Assembly: GCA_016283605.1 (NCBI GenBank)
Contig: JAEENF010000046.1
Span: 1-8,802, forward strand
Length of the DNA: 8,802 nt
Direction of reading: 5' to 3'
Origin: Prevotella sp.
GTDB taxonomy: Bacteria > Bacteroidota > Bacteroidia > Bacteroidales > Bacteroidaceae
The notes below the pieces were generated by a model that saw only the letters and a program-made list of their open reading frames with translations, was not told where the DNA came from and ran no database searches. Of the stretch, positions 1 to 7,810 are shown in pieces. The number at the start of each line of letters is the position of its first letter. Within the stretch, counting starts at the first letter, position 1. A program made the translations under genes and the position numbers.

Positions 1-3000
1 AACGATTACCCACATCGCCCGTTGTAAGACGGTCACCGTGTGCGTGGATATCTGCAATGAGATTCTGCAAGACGGCTTCCTTGTTTTCTCCGCAGATACC
101 CAAGAAGAGGGGTAGGGCATTGCTGGTCTGTGAGTTGGTGCCGTAGTAGCAGGAATCGGATTTGTAGAAATGACGATTGAAGGCAGCTGTCACTGTCTTA
201 CAGAGTTCTGCATATTTTTTTTCATCGCCCTTGTTGCCTGTCATCCGAGCTGCTTCCGTGATGAGTTGCAAATCGTAGATATAATGCGCTGTAGCAACGA
301 GCGAAACGGGTGTGTTTCGTGAGAAACCTGCACGCCAAGGACCATAGTCATACCAGTCGCCTAGTCCGTGACTTACGATACCGTTTTCTGAACGCGAGGT
401 TAGATAATCCACATATCGGCGCATGGGCTCGTAATTATCCGTAATCAGCGTTGAATCGCCATACATTTCATAATATTGGAAAGGTAGAATAATCAGTGTT
501 GAGCCCCATTCAGGCGAATCGTCAAACAGATTGCCGAAGGAAACATACTGAGGTGCTGTCGTGGGCACCATCCCGTTGTTTTTTTGGGTATCGACGATAT
601 CGCGGATAATCTTCGGCACCAGACGGGTCATATCGTAGTTGTAAAGAAGGGAAGGCCCGCAAAGGTGATCCTGCTCCAACCACCCCAGTTTCTCACGATG
701 CGGACAGTCTGTCATGACGGCCTGCATATTACTACGCTCAGCCCGTTCAATCAGTCGGTGGGTCTTATTGAAGAGCTCGTTATTACACCAGAAGGAAGAT
801 GTTTCGGCGGCGGAGTTATAGACGAAGCAACTTCTCAAACAATGAATCACCGGCAGGTGTCTGGGATTCGGTTGTCCTTCGAGTACAGCGCCCTCCACTT
901 GGATATAACGGAAACCGTAATAGGAGAAGCGAGGATGCCATTGTTCCTGACCGTTGCCTTTGAGGATGTATTCGTAATAGTGTTGGCGCCCCGTCTGACT
1001 CTGGTTACAAACTCCCTGTGGTGTCAGTCGCTCAGATACGAGCAGCGTAATCTTCTGGCCGCGTTGTCCTGAGACGGTTATCTCAGGGAAACCGGCAAGA
1101 TTCTGTCCCATATCGCAGACGAAAACTGAAGGGGCTATGGTACGCTTGGTTTTAGCAGAAGCCGACTCAAGGGAGTCTTTGGGTATAGACTTCCAGGATT
1201 GGATGTCGTAATGCTCCATCACCTTGACGGGCTGACAGGTTTCTGGGCGAAGCACGCCCTCCGGTCCTTCAGTCATTACAACGGGTTGCCAATCAGTTGC
1301 CTCTTCTAATCGTGCATCGTAGGATTCTCCACCATAGATACTGTTGAAGGTAATCGGACTCAGTGACCACAGCCAGGACTTATCGCTGACAATCTGCTCC
1401 GTAGTGCCGTCGGAATAAGTAACATCCATACGGAAGAACAATTGCGGTGGACCAAAAGAGCCTTGCAGTTTGCTATATCTATTGCCTCGTTGGACATTGA
1501 AGAAACCGTTTCCAAGTATAGCAGAGATTGTATTTTTGCCTTGTTTCAAAAGATGAGTGACCTCATAGACATTGTAGTAGACAGTCTTGCTGTATTCACT
1601 CCAAAGCGGAGCGAACTCACTGTCACCGACTTTCTGGCCGTTGATCGTCAGTTCGTAGTGTCCGAGACCGCAGACATAGACAATAGCATCTGTGATCTTC
1701 TTGGGGATGGTGGCTTCCTTATTGAGAATGATGCTTTTCGTGGAGAGTGTATCCACATCGCGCCATTTGGCCTGAAAGCTGTCTCTCTTAAATACTTCAT
1801 TGCTCCATCGACCGTTGGGAATACCCGCATCTTTCTTTGTGATGGCACCAATCCATTGAGGATGCATCCTTGGCATGATGCGGATGGTCTGTGTTTGACT
1901 CCAATCAGAGAAAGATTCTTTCTCTCGGATTCTTACTTTCCATTGATAGCCGTATCTGTTTGGCTTTAGTGCAGGCAACTCTATAAACTGGCTTTGGTCG
2001 GAGTTGATGATACCACTATCGTAGATCTGTCTGTTGGTGATGCGTTCTGTGATGATAATCTGATAGCCATCCTGCATTGCAGAGGACTTCGCTTCATCCT
2101 TATATTGCCAGCCTACTCTAATTTTGCCATCGACAATGGCAGTTGGTTCTGACTGGTAGTTACAGAGTGTCTTTGTGACCACGAGTTTTGCACTGGCTGT
2201 TTTTTCGCCTCTGACACCGTCTTCGGTATAAGTGATGATTCCATTCTTTATCTCACCTTCGATGCGACGTCGGCCTGAGATGTATAGACAGAAACGACAG
2301 TTCCATTCACGGGGCCAAGCTGGGAAGAGAATAGGGGTGTGGTCTTCTCCCTCCTGTAACAGCATCTCTTGGAGTCCAATCATGCCGGCACCACCACGGT
2401 TGTGGTCAGGCGCCCAGTCGAAACCTGCGTCCCAGAAGGCAGGAAAGCGGTAGGGACCGTTGCTTAGTTTCTCTGTGTTCAGACGACGTGCTTCGTCAGT
2501 TAGACCCAAGCATGCTGCCCAGATGTTGTCTTGTTTCCAACCCTTTGTACTACGCATCTCCAAAGCATGCGGATCTTTGAAATAGGTGTTGCGCGCGATG
2601 TTGAGATGTGGACGTCCCACACCATAGATACGCCAAGGGAAGACGGGATAGAGCTGAGGTGTCTCTGTATTCTGGATACGCTCCCAACTTTCAGCAGGAG
2701 CAATGCATGTGTCACCATCAATGACCTGAAGAGGGATTTTGGGGATGAAGCTCGTGTCTACGCCGATATTGTCAAGACTATGCTTCATTGTTTGCAGTGC
2801 GGCAACGGTACTGGAAGGGTTGCGTGCCATCTTATAAGTCTCGCAGCCAGAACCAGGATAGATGACGAGGTTGGGGTAGTGCTCACTGAAGAAGCGCAGG
2901 GTTTCATCTACTAACTCTTGATATTTGTCCAATGTGGAGTCCGGATACCACGGAAGTATCTGTTTATACATCTGACAGAACTCCAAGGCAGTGTCCCATT

Positions 3001-4387
3001 CATATTCTAGCCATTTGTTCTTCTCAACACCTAAGTCGTCGCCCTCCTTGTGTTTACCGTACTCAGCAGGGTTGGGCAGTCCGAAGTTCTCCAACTGTTC
3101 TGTAAACGAAGCACCGTCGTGTCCCCAGTAATAGCGGGTACGTGCTACAGCGTTGGGCAACAGACGCAGGTAGGTATCGAGTTGTGATGACAGCATATCG
3201 TAGTCGCCATTTTTCACCATCGGCCAGTAAACCAGTCTCTGGTTTTGTGCCGTCATCGTGCCACCGCCCCATTTACGGTAGTCGGGTGTGAATGTTGCGG
3301 TGGAGTCCACATAGACAGGATCAAAAGTGAAGAGTCCGCCGTTGAATTTTGTGGGCCATTGGCCGTATGCATTACAGCCGAGCATATAACGCATCAGTTC
3401 ATAATTGCGCAGCATCGTCTGCAGGCTGTCGTTCTGCGTGTCGCTCTCAATCCAACTGCGCTGCCAGTAATTATGCCACCACTGGGCGCAACGCTTACGC
3501 GATTCACTGACCTTCAAGGTAGGGAAGGCGTATGGAGCTACGGTGCCACAACCGTCAACAACGGTATCCTCGTAGAACTTGTGGTTTAGGTAGCGTAGGT
3601 CAATCATCACGCATGAAGAGCATAGGTTGTCGCAAAAGTAGTTCCATGCTTGAAAGTCTGTATTAGCATAAATATCTGTGGTGGTTCCTGCATAGTGAAA
3701 TCCAGGAGCATACATCACTCCTTTCATTTCTAATCCTCCGATAGGATTGTAGAGTTTGTCCTTGATAGCATCGAGATGCTCATAACTGACGGTGAAGTCG
3801 AAGACGGTCTGCTCGCGGTTCTTATGTGAGAAAGTGAGTCTATCGCCCTCTGCTTGGATGCTGTCGGCAAAGGTCATGCAGTCTTTGGGCAGGATCCATT
3901 TGTAGGAACATTGCTGGCATTCAGCCTTCGTTACAGGGCGGTTCTTATAGCGCCAGCTTTCGTAACTGAGCGTGGCCCGTTCTGCATGTGGCGATGCCAT
4001 CGTCACAAATACAACGGGAGAGAAAACGTCTGCCCAAATCCTGACCTCTGTGCCACCACCTTTGATAGTGACGGCTCCCTCATCAAGACTAAGCCGTTGT
4101 TCGAAGTCTATGCCGTCGAAAGGCTTGCCGTCAAAATGTAGGCGCCAGCGGCCTGCTTTCAACAGCGTATTGTTTTCATCGAACCAACCGCTCTGTTGGA
4201 TATAGAACAACACATCGCCATTCTCCACCCACACGTTCAAGCCGATGTCGTGACCGCCGCAGGGCATCGATTCGCTGGAGTTGCGGCTCTGCGAGGTCCA
4301 TACCTCATCGGCAGGTCGGTAGTCGACGGGGTATAACAGAAACGGCGTCAGTGAGAGTAGAATGGTCAGCAGGTGTCTTTGAAACAT
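1..4387 (-). CDS. Bimodular glycoside hydrolase: DUF5703/GH95-like half fused to GH78 alpha-L-rhamnosidase half (3' end outside window)
   Basis: Open without a stop from ATG 4387 to position 1 (1462 codons visible); the stop lies beyond the left edge. MFQRHLLTILLSLTPFLLYP looks like a signal peptide, with no lipobox cysteine. Domains by eye: N-terminal beta domain of DUF5703 type (~25-290; SGWFDENNTLLKAGRWRL); helical GH95-like toroid (~300-680; WWHNYWQRSWI 303-313, PTKFNGGLF 345-353, QNQRLVYWP 381-389, PDHNRGGAGMIGLQEMLLQ 660-678); C-terminal beta domain (~685-742; LFPAWPREW); fibronectin-like linker (~743-838); GH78 N-terminal lectin-like domain (~843-1040; YELTINGQKVGDSEFAP); beta sandwich (~1081-1170; DMGQNLAG, HPRFSYYGFRYIQVEG); GH78 toroid (~1190 to the edge; MTDCPHREKLGWLEQ, SPEWGS, GLGDWYDYGP). 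GH78 enzymes release alpha-L-rhamnose by inversion; Glu1232 in DCPHRE is the expected general acid, while the general base lies outside. The substrate of the first half is unknown. Last visible gene of the operon, 5 bases after the CotH gene. Confidence 0.93.
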   Translation of the reverse strand, partial: MFQRHLLTILLSLTPFLLYPVDYRPADEVWTSQSRNSSESMPCGGHDIGLNVWVENGDVLFYIQQSGWFDENNTLLKAGRWRLHFDGKPFDGIDFEQRLSLDEGAVTIKGGGTEVRIWADVFSPVVFVTMASPHAERATLSYESWRYKNRPVTKAECQQCSYKWILPKDCMTFADSIQAEGDRLTFSHKNREQTVFDFTVSYEHLDAIKDKLYNPIGGLEMKGVMYAPGFHYAGTTTDIYANTDFQAWNYFCDNLCSSCVMIDLRYLNHKFYEDTVVDGCGTVAPYAFPTLKVSESRKRCAQWWHNYWQRSWIESDTQNDSLQTMLRNYELMRYMLGCNAYGQWPTKFNGGLFTFDPVYVDSTATFTPDYRKWGGGTMTAQNQRLVYWPMVKNGDYDMLSSQLDTYLRLLPNAVARTRYYWGHDGASFTEQLENFGLPNPAEYGKHKEGDDLGVEKNKWLEYEWDTALEFCQMYKQILPWYPDSTLDKYQELVDETLRFFSEHYPNLVIYPGSGCETYKMARNPSSTVAALQTMKHSLDNIGVDTSFIPKIPLQVIDGDTCIAPAESWERIQNTETPQLYPVFPWRIYGVGRPHLNIARNTYFKDPHALEMRSTKGWKQDNIWAACLGLTDEARRLNTEKLSNGPYRFPAFWDAGFDWAPDHNRGGAGMIGLQEMLLQEGEDHTPILFPAWPREWNCRFCLYISGRRRIEGEIKNGIITYTEDGVRGEKTASAKLVVTKTLCNYQSEPTAIVDGKIRVGWQYKDEAKSSAMQDGYQIIITERITNRQIYDSGIINSDQSQFIELPALKPNRYGYQWKVRIREKESFSDWSQTQTIRIMPRMHPQWIGAITKKDAGIPNGRWSNEVFKRDSFQAKWRDVDTLSTKSIILNKEATIPKKITDAIVYVCGLGHYELTINGQKVGDSEFAPLWSEYSKTVYYNVYEVTHLLKQGKNTISAILGNGFFNVQRGNRYSKLQGSFGPPQLFFRMDVTYSDGTTEQIVSDKSWLWSLSPITFNSIYGGESYDARLEEATDWQPVVMTEGPEGVLRPETCQPVKVMEHYDIQSWKSIPKDSLESASAKTKRTIAPSVFVCDMGQNLAGFPEITVSGQRGQKITLLVSERLTPQGVCNQSQTGRQHYYEYILKGNGQEQWHPRFSYYGFRYIQVEGAVLEGQPNPRHLPVIHCLRSCFVYNSAAETSSFWCNNELFNKTHRLIERAERSNMQAVMTDCPHREKLGWLEQDHLCGPSLLYNYDMTRLVPKIIRDIVDTQKNNGMVPTTAPQYVSFGNLFDDSPEWGSTLIILPFQYYEMYGDSTLITDNYEPMRRYVDYLTSRSENGIVSHGLGDWYDYGPWRAGFSRNTPVSLVATAHYIYDLQLITEAARMTGNKGDEKKYAELCKTVTAAFNRHFYKSDSCYYGTNSQTSNALPLFLGICGENKEAVLQNLIADIHAHGDRLTTGDVGNR
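2..1861 (-). other. GH78 alpha-L-rhamnosidase module, C-terminal end missing
   Basis: Residues ~843-1462. The lectin-like domain, beta sandwich and (alpha/alpha)6 toroid occur in the order normal for GH78. Within the toroid, DCPHREKLGWLEQ (1227-1239) gives the binding Asp1227, Arg1231 and the predicted acid Glu1232. DDSPEWGS (1289-1296) and GLGDWYDYGP (1341-1350) are further family blocks. The last toroid helices, the region with the catalytic base Glu and the C-terminal beta domain are cut off by the window edge. The family usually needs roughly 250-300 residues more from this point, suggesting a full protein near 1,700-1,750 residues (estimate). Confidence 0.88.
2159..4315 (-). other. DUF5703/GH95-like module
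   Basis: Residues ~25-743 of the fused hydrolase. The N-terminal beta domain, (alpha/alpha)6 toroid and C-terminal beta domain follow the layout of GH95 (alpha-L-fucosidase/galactosidase) and related families. Aligning by eye to GH95, PDHN (660-663) stands where GH95 has the DGN motif holding its catalytic Asp, and QNQRLVYWP (381-389) stands where GH95 has NIN-x-x-MNYWP. One of the two asparagines is kept (Asn382) and the other is Ala380. It is therefore a divergent relative rather than a standard GH95, best named by the DUF5703 family. Activity and sugar are not assigned. Confidence 0.7.
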
Positions 4388-4392
4388 ATCCT
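4388..4392 (-). other. 5-base junction between CotH gene and hydrolase gene
   Basis: The coding strand reads TAA-AGGAT-ATG: the CotH stop is followed by five bases and then the hydrolase start. The AGGA resembles a ribosome-binding core but sits only one base from the ATG, too close for a normal Shine-Dalgarno contact. Reinitiation by ribosomes finishing the CotH gene is the simplest reading (inference). Confidence 0.7.
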
Positions 4393-7300
4393 TTAGTGTT
4401 TTATGAATTTGCAGGTTGCCTTATGCCCATTTGAGTCGGTGACATTGGCAATATAGACACCTGTGGGCAGATGTGAAAGCGGATAATGGATAGTAGAGAG
4501 CGTGCATCCCTCATCACAGATGTCGGAGCAAACAGACTGTCCGGCTAGATTGACGATGTTTATCTGCAGGACATCAGCTTGTGGACTGTGGATGACCAGA
4601 CGGTCTGTGATGAAACTAACTGTGAGTTTCTCGCCGACTTCAGCTGTCAGGTCACTGATGCCGGTATCGAAGAGTTGTTCTACAGTGACGGCGTAGCTCG
4701 ACGAGATATTGGCCTTGGCGATGGTGGGTACATTCATTGTTATGACGTTCGAGGCGCCGTCGGGATAACGACCTACAGTCTCATCGGACTTGTGCATCGT
4801 ATAGGTGAGTCGGTTACACCATGATTCGTCCTGCGCTGTGAGCAACACATTACCACCATCGGCATCGAGTTTGAAGGAGGCATGTAATTGTGACTCGGGT
4901 TCGAGTTTGTCACACCATACCACGAGGTAGCCGTGAGCAGGGATGGAAGTCGAAACACCGCTGATCTGATATTTCTTGGGTTTGTTAGGATTGTCGGAAA
5001 GATACATCCCAGCTACATCGATATTTTCATCGGTGGTGTTGTAGAGTTCAATCCAGTCGTTGCGTTCGAAGTACTCGTTGACGTAGATCCCATTGGCAGC
5101 GCTAACCTCATTGATACATATGGGGGTCAGTCCCTCGTCTTGGCGTTCTGTCGTTGTGAGCGGCTTGAAACAGGCTTCCAATTTAAGGTCGCTCTCGTTC
5201 TCGGAGAGTTGGAGCACAGGATCGGTGACCACTGTCTCACCGGAACTGGCACCGACGGACGTGAAAAGCTCACAATCCCAAAAGAGGTCGCTGGAGGCAG
5301 CCTGGTTGTTGTGTACCTCAACGGCAATGACATTCGTACCGTTCTTGAAGAGGTTTGGCGACAGATTGAGGGTGCCTTTGTCGGGGATGGCATCGGCATA
5401 TGTACTGGCGTATGAGTTGTAGCCGACAGTACCCTGAGGCATATTCACTCGACCTCCTTCCTGGCCATTGACCCAGATGATAAAACCGTCGTCGACCTGA
5501 TAGTTCAGTACGAACTGATCGCGGCTGGTTGGTGTCCCGTTGAGGGTGAAGGTCTTGCGGAAATAGGTCGTAGGATTCTTGTGCTGTGCATCACTGCCAT
5601 AGTTGACGGTGGTCTTTACATCTGTGAACTTATATCCTAAAGGAGCCTGACCAGAGGACCACGCGCCATCGGAGAAGGATGTGGATGTCCAGCTACCCTG
5701 TACTTCTCCCTTGTCATAGTACTTCCAAGTCTCGTTGGTCTTGATCACCTGTACACTCGAACCTGAAGACTTCTTCCATCCTGTGAATGTATAGCCTGCC
5801 GGTGCCTTGGCCTCAAGGGTGACGGGTGCGAAGAGTGTTCCGTTGAAAGACGCATAAGGTACAGCGTGTCCGTTGATGAAGAGGTTGGCGCCTTCCGTGT
5901 CTGCACTGAGGTCGACAGAATATTGACGGACGCCGGAGAGTTTCATCGGCATATATTGCACGAGGCGGGACATCATCATCCCGAGACGGTTCTGTAACTT
6001 CGTCTTGATGTTATTGGCGGCTCTATCAGGGGTATGACCGTCTAATTGTGACATAGGTCGCATGGTTGCCGCCAATTCGTCGATGATGGCTATCGCACGG
6101 TCTTTCTCAAAGACGCTGCCGGCCATGATACAATACGCATCAATGAACAGCCGACGGAATTCATCGTTCTTCAGCAGGTTGATGAACAACCCGACCATTC
6201 TTGTGCTACTTTGGTTATCGAGTGCCTGCTTAAAGGTGTTACGGTCTCTTCTGTTAAAAGAGAAGTCGAGGTCGAAGAGGATAAAACGGTAGCGTCCGTC
6301 ATTTTGGCTGCGATAGGCCTTGACATTGTTCTCGGGCCAGTCGTCGTTGCCCAGATACAGTTCTGCAGCCATGTAGTTGGCAAACTCATCCACGTCCAAC
6401 AGACTTCGGATTTCCTCGTAGGTTTCTGCGTCGGCACTATTGCCTGCTATCTCACAGAGTCTGTCGTAAGCCGCGCTGGTGCCGTTGTTAAAAGTTTTGT
6501 TCTCGAACATGTCGATTTCCTCATCATCATAGCCGAAGTTGGCATAGACAAACTTGTCGTTAGAGGTCTCGCGCAGGTTTAAGATACCTTTAAAGCGGCC
6601 GTTGATATATTCGGCCACTTGTACGAAACTCTGCACGTCGAGGTCGATGCCGGAACGCTGTATCACCGTCGTCAGGGCGGGGTCTGTAAATCGGGCTGTA
6701 TAGTGCCACACATCATTACCGCCGTTACGAATCAACAGGGCCTTATCCCGGTTGTAAGGCTTCTGTGGGAAAAAGGAAAAGTCGAAACGGTTCTGACCGT
6801 CGAAGATCTTATTGGCTTTCAGTTTCATGGAACGGGGATTAATCTGTCTCGTCCACCCACCAGATACACTAATATTTACATCCTGATTGAAAAGCATGGT
6901 GCCGTCAGTTCCGATATAGCTGAAGTTTACAGGACGGTCCCAGTCCATGTTCCAGTTTACGCGCTCATCACTACCGTTACCCGTTTTACCGTTCGTACCC
7001 TTGACATCAATACCCCATACAGGATCGGTAAAATACTTTTCGTTGCCGACGATGGAGATGACCGGGATGGTGTAGTTATGATCGGTTTTGATGAAGCTGC
7101 GTGTGACGGGGACGCTGGGTAAATAACCGTCCTTAAAAAGACGAAATACCAGGTTGGTGGTCGTACTTATGGTAAATACCCCGTCCTTACTTTGATGACC
7201 AGAACTGGTCGAGGTGGGGACACTTCCATCGGTGGAGTACATCAACGTGGTACCCTCAGGAATGTCGACCTGTACTTTGAGTGTGCCTTTGAGTATCTGA

Positions 7301-7797
7301 CTCCCTGCACTGACCACAGGCGGATCAAGTCGTTCCGAAGCATAGACAGTTGTGGTGTTGGTCGCTCCGGGGGTGGGGTAGGCGGTCCATCCCCATTCAT
7401 CGCCACCATCTGTCAGACGGGCATAGGATGTCCGGCTCTTTGCAGCGGGATACGATTCACTGGTGATGAGATTTCCTCTTTTGTCACTTAGATAAATAGT
7501 CCCTCCGTCACAAGTGAGCTTGAAGGGCGCATTGGTCCAAATGACATCTCTTGACCCGAGCCAGATGACTTTAAAGCCTTTGGCTGGTACTTTGCCCATA
7601 GTATTTGGCATTTGCCACATTGTCAGGTTGTTCTCGTCATAACTCAGATGCATGCCTCCCATATCAACAATTTCCTCTGTAGGGTTATAGATCTCTATCC
7701 AACTGTCGAAGTTGGTGGCGGGACTCATGGCAACTCCTGCATTCGAGGCCATGAATTCGTTGATTATAAGGATGGTTGAAACTATACTTGACCACAT
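4393..7797 (-). CDS. Secreted CotH-kinase-family protein with two lamin-tail domains and type IX sorting domain
   Basis: Complete, 1134 residues. By eye the order is: lamin-tail domain 1 (~10-150; INEFMASN, DSWIEIYNPT), chitobiase/hexosaminidase C-terminal-like beta domain (~157-236; YSTDGSVPTS), CotH kinase-like domain (~242-615), InlB-repeat-like segment (~619-675; GYTFTGWK), jelly-roll-like domain (~689-846; VDDGFIIWVNG, NVIAVEVHN), lamin-tail domain 2 (~890-1030; NDWIELYNTTD), and a type IX secretion type A sorting domain (~1045-1134; LPTGVYIANV, final KFIKH). In the CotH part, EYINGRFKGILNLRE (396-410), GNDDWPENNVKAYR (483-496) and RFILFDLDFSF (504-514, with Asp509 and Asp511) match conserved family blocks. 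Bacillus CotH is an atypical kinase that phosphorylates spore-coat proteins; the role of the Bacteroidota forms is not known to me. The sorting domain implies export and surface attachment, yet the N-terminus MWSSIVSTILIINEFMASN is a poor signal peptide that runs straight into the lamin-tail fold. ATG 7797 is the only ATG available before the domain begins. It lies between an esterase and a glycosidase, so a part in glycan binding or in modifying surface proteins is plausible inference. Confidence 0.93.
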   Translation of the reverse strand: MWSSIVSTILIINEFMASNAGVAMSPATNFDSWIEIYNPTEEIVDMGGMHLSYDENNLTMWQMPNTMGKVPAKGFKVIWLGSRDVIWTNAPFKLTCDGGTIYLSDKRGNLITSESYPAAKSRTSYARLTDGGDEWGWTAYPTPGATNTTTVYASERLDPPVVSAGSQILKGTLKVQVDIPEGTTLMYSTDGSVPTSTSSGHQSKDGVFTISTTTNLVFRLFKDGYLPSVPVTRSFIKTDHNYTIPVISIVGNEKYFTDPVWGIDVKGTNGKTGNGSDERVNWNMDWDRPVNFSYIGTDGTMLFNQDVNISVSGGWTRQINPRSMKLKANKIFDGQNRFDFSFFPQKPYNRDKALLIRNGGNDVWHYTARFTDPALTTVIQRSGIDLDVQSFVQVAEYINGRFKGILNLRETSNDKFVYANFGYDDEEIDMFENKTFNNGTSAAYDRLCEIAGNSADAETYEEIRSLLDVDEFANYMAAELYLGNDDWPENNVKAYRSQNDGRYRFILFDLDFSFNRRDRNTFKQALDNQSSTRMVGLFINLLKNDEFRRLFIDAYCIMAGSVFEKDRAIAIIDELAATMRPMSQLDGHTPDRAANNIKTKLQNRLGMMMSRLVQYMPMKLSGVRQYSVDLSADTEGANLFINGHAVPYASFNGTLFAPVTLEAKAPAGYTFTGWKKSSGSSVQVIKTNETWKYYDKGEVQGSWTSTSFSDGAWSSGQAPLGYKFTDVKTTVNYGSDAQHKNPTTYFRKTFTLNGTPTSRDQFVLNYQVDDGFIIWVNGQEGGRVNMPQGTVGYNSYASTYADAIPDKGTLNLSPNLFKNGTNVIAVEVHNNQAASSDLFWDCELFTSVGASSGETVVTDPVLQLSENESDLKLEACFKPLTTTERQDEGLTPICINEVSAANGIYVNEYFERNDWIELYNTTDENIDVAGMYLSDNPNKPKKYQISGVSTSIPAHGYLVVWCDKLEPESQLHASFKLDADGGNVLLTAQDESWCNRLTYTMHKSDETVGRYPDGASNVITMNVPTIAKANISSSYAVTVEQLFDTGISDLTAEVGEKLTVSFITDRLVIHSPQADVLQINIVNLAGQSVCSDICDEGCTLSTIHYPLSHLPTGVYIANVTDSNGHKATCKFIKH
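4396..4665 (-). other. Type IX secretion system C-terminal sorting domain (type A)
   Basis: Residues ~1045-1134 form the usual Ig-like C-terminal signal: a strand giving INIVNLAGQSV, then HLPTGVYIANV, and the final KATCKFIKH. These match the N-x-x-G-x-x-V, L-x-x-G-x-Y and K-x-(I/V)-K pattern of type A signals. This domain directs passage through the outer membrane by the type IX machinery, after which it is normally cleaved and the protein attached to surface lipopolysaccharide. Neither of the neighbouring genes shows such a domain in its visible part; the hydrolase C-terminus is outside the window. Confidence 0.88.
5953..7074 (-). other. CotH kinase-like domain
   Basis: Residues ~242-615 of the CotH-family protein. 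Conserved blocks in order: PVISIVGNEKYF near the start, the RSMKLKAN strand (322-329), the NGRFKGILNLRE strand ending in Glu410, the DDWPENN loop (485-491), and the acidic FDLDFSF block (508-514). The last corresponds to the WDLD-type block that holds metal/nucleotide-binding aspartates in CotH proteins; here the Trp is Phe. The helical tail, with the FINLLKNDEFRRLFIDAY stretch (538-555), is also typical. Both aspartates of the DxD are kept, so activity is possible. Boundaries are by eye. Confidence 0.8.
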
Positions 7798-7810
7798 AAT
7801 TGTTTGAGGA
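7798..7810 (-). other. 13-base junction between esterase and CotH gene
   Basis: Only 13 bases (tcctcaaacaatt on the coding strand) separate the esterase stop from the CotH ATG. There is no Shine-Dalgarno-like purine tract, which is common in Bacteroidota, and no room for a promoter or terminator. This supports co-transcription of the two genes. The CotH reading frame is open upstream for 20 further codons, back to a TGA at 7860-7858, overlapping the end of the esterase gene, but contains no earlier ATG. Confidence 0.8.

Noticed and set aside
584..1072. Plus-strand open frame of 162 codons
   Set aside because: Lies wholly antisense to the GH78 catalytic region, which carries clear family motifs; its translation shows no recognisable domain.
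1442..1969. Plus-strand open frame of 175 codons
   Set aside because: Antisense to the fibronectin-like linker and GH78 N-terminal domain of the hydrolase; no recognisable fold in its own translation.
4325..4387. Lipoprotein signal on the hydrolase
   Set aside because: The N-terminus has a hydrophobic signal-like segment but no cysteine near the expected cleavage site; the first cysteine is residue 43.
4933..5415. Plus-strand open frame of 160 codons, with overlapping smaller frames on both strands
   Set aside because: Shadow of the second lamin-tail and jelly-roll-like domains of the CotH protein.
6619..7122. Plus-strand open frame of 167 codons
   Set aside because: Antisense to the CotH kinase-like domain, whose conserved blocks are on the minus strand.
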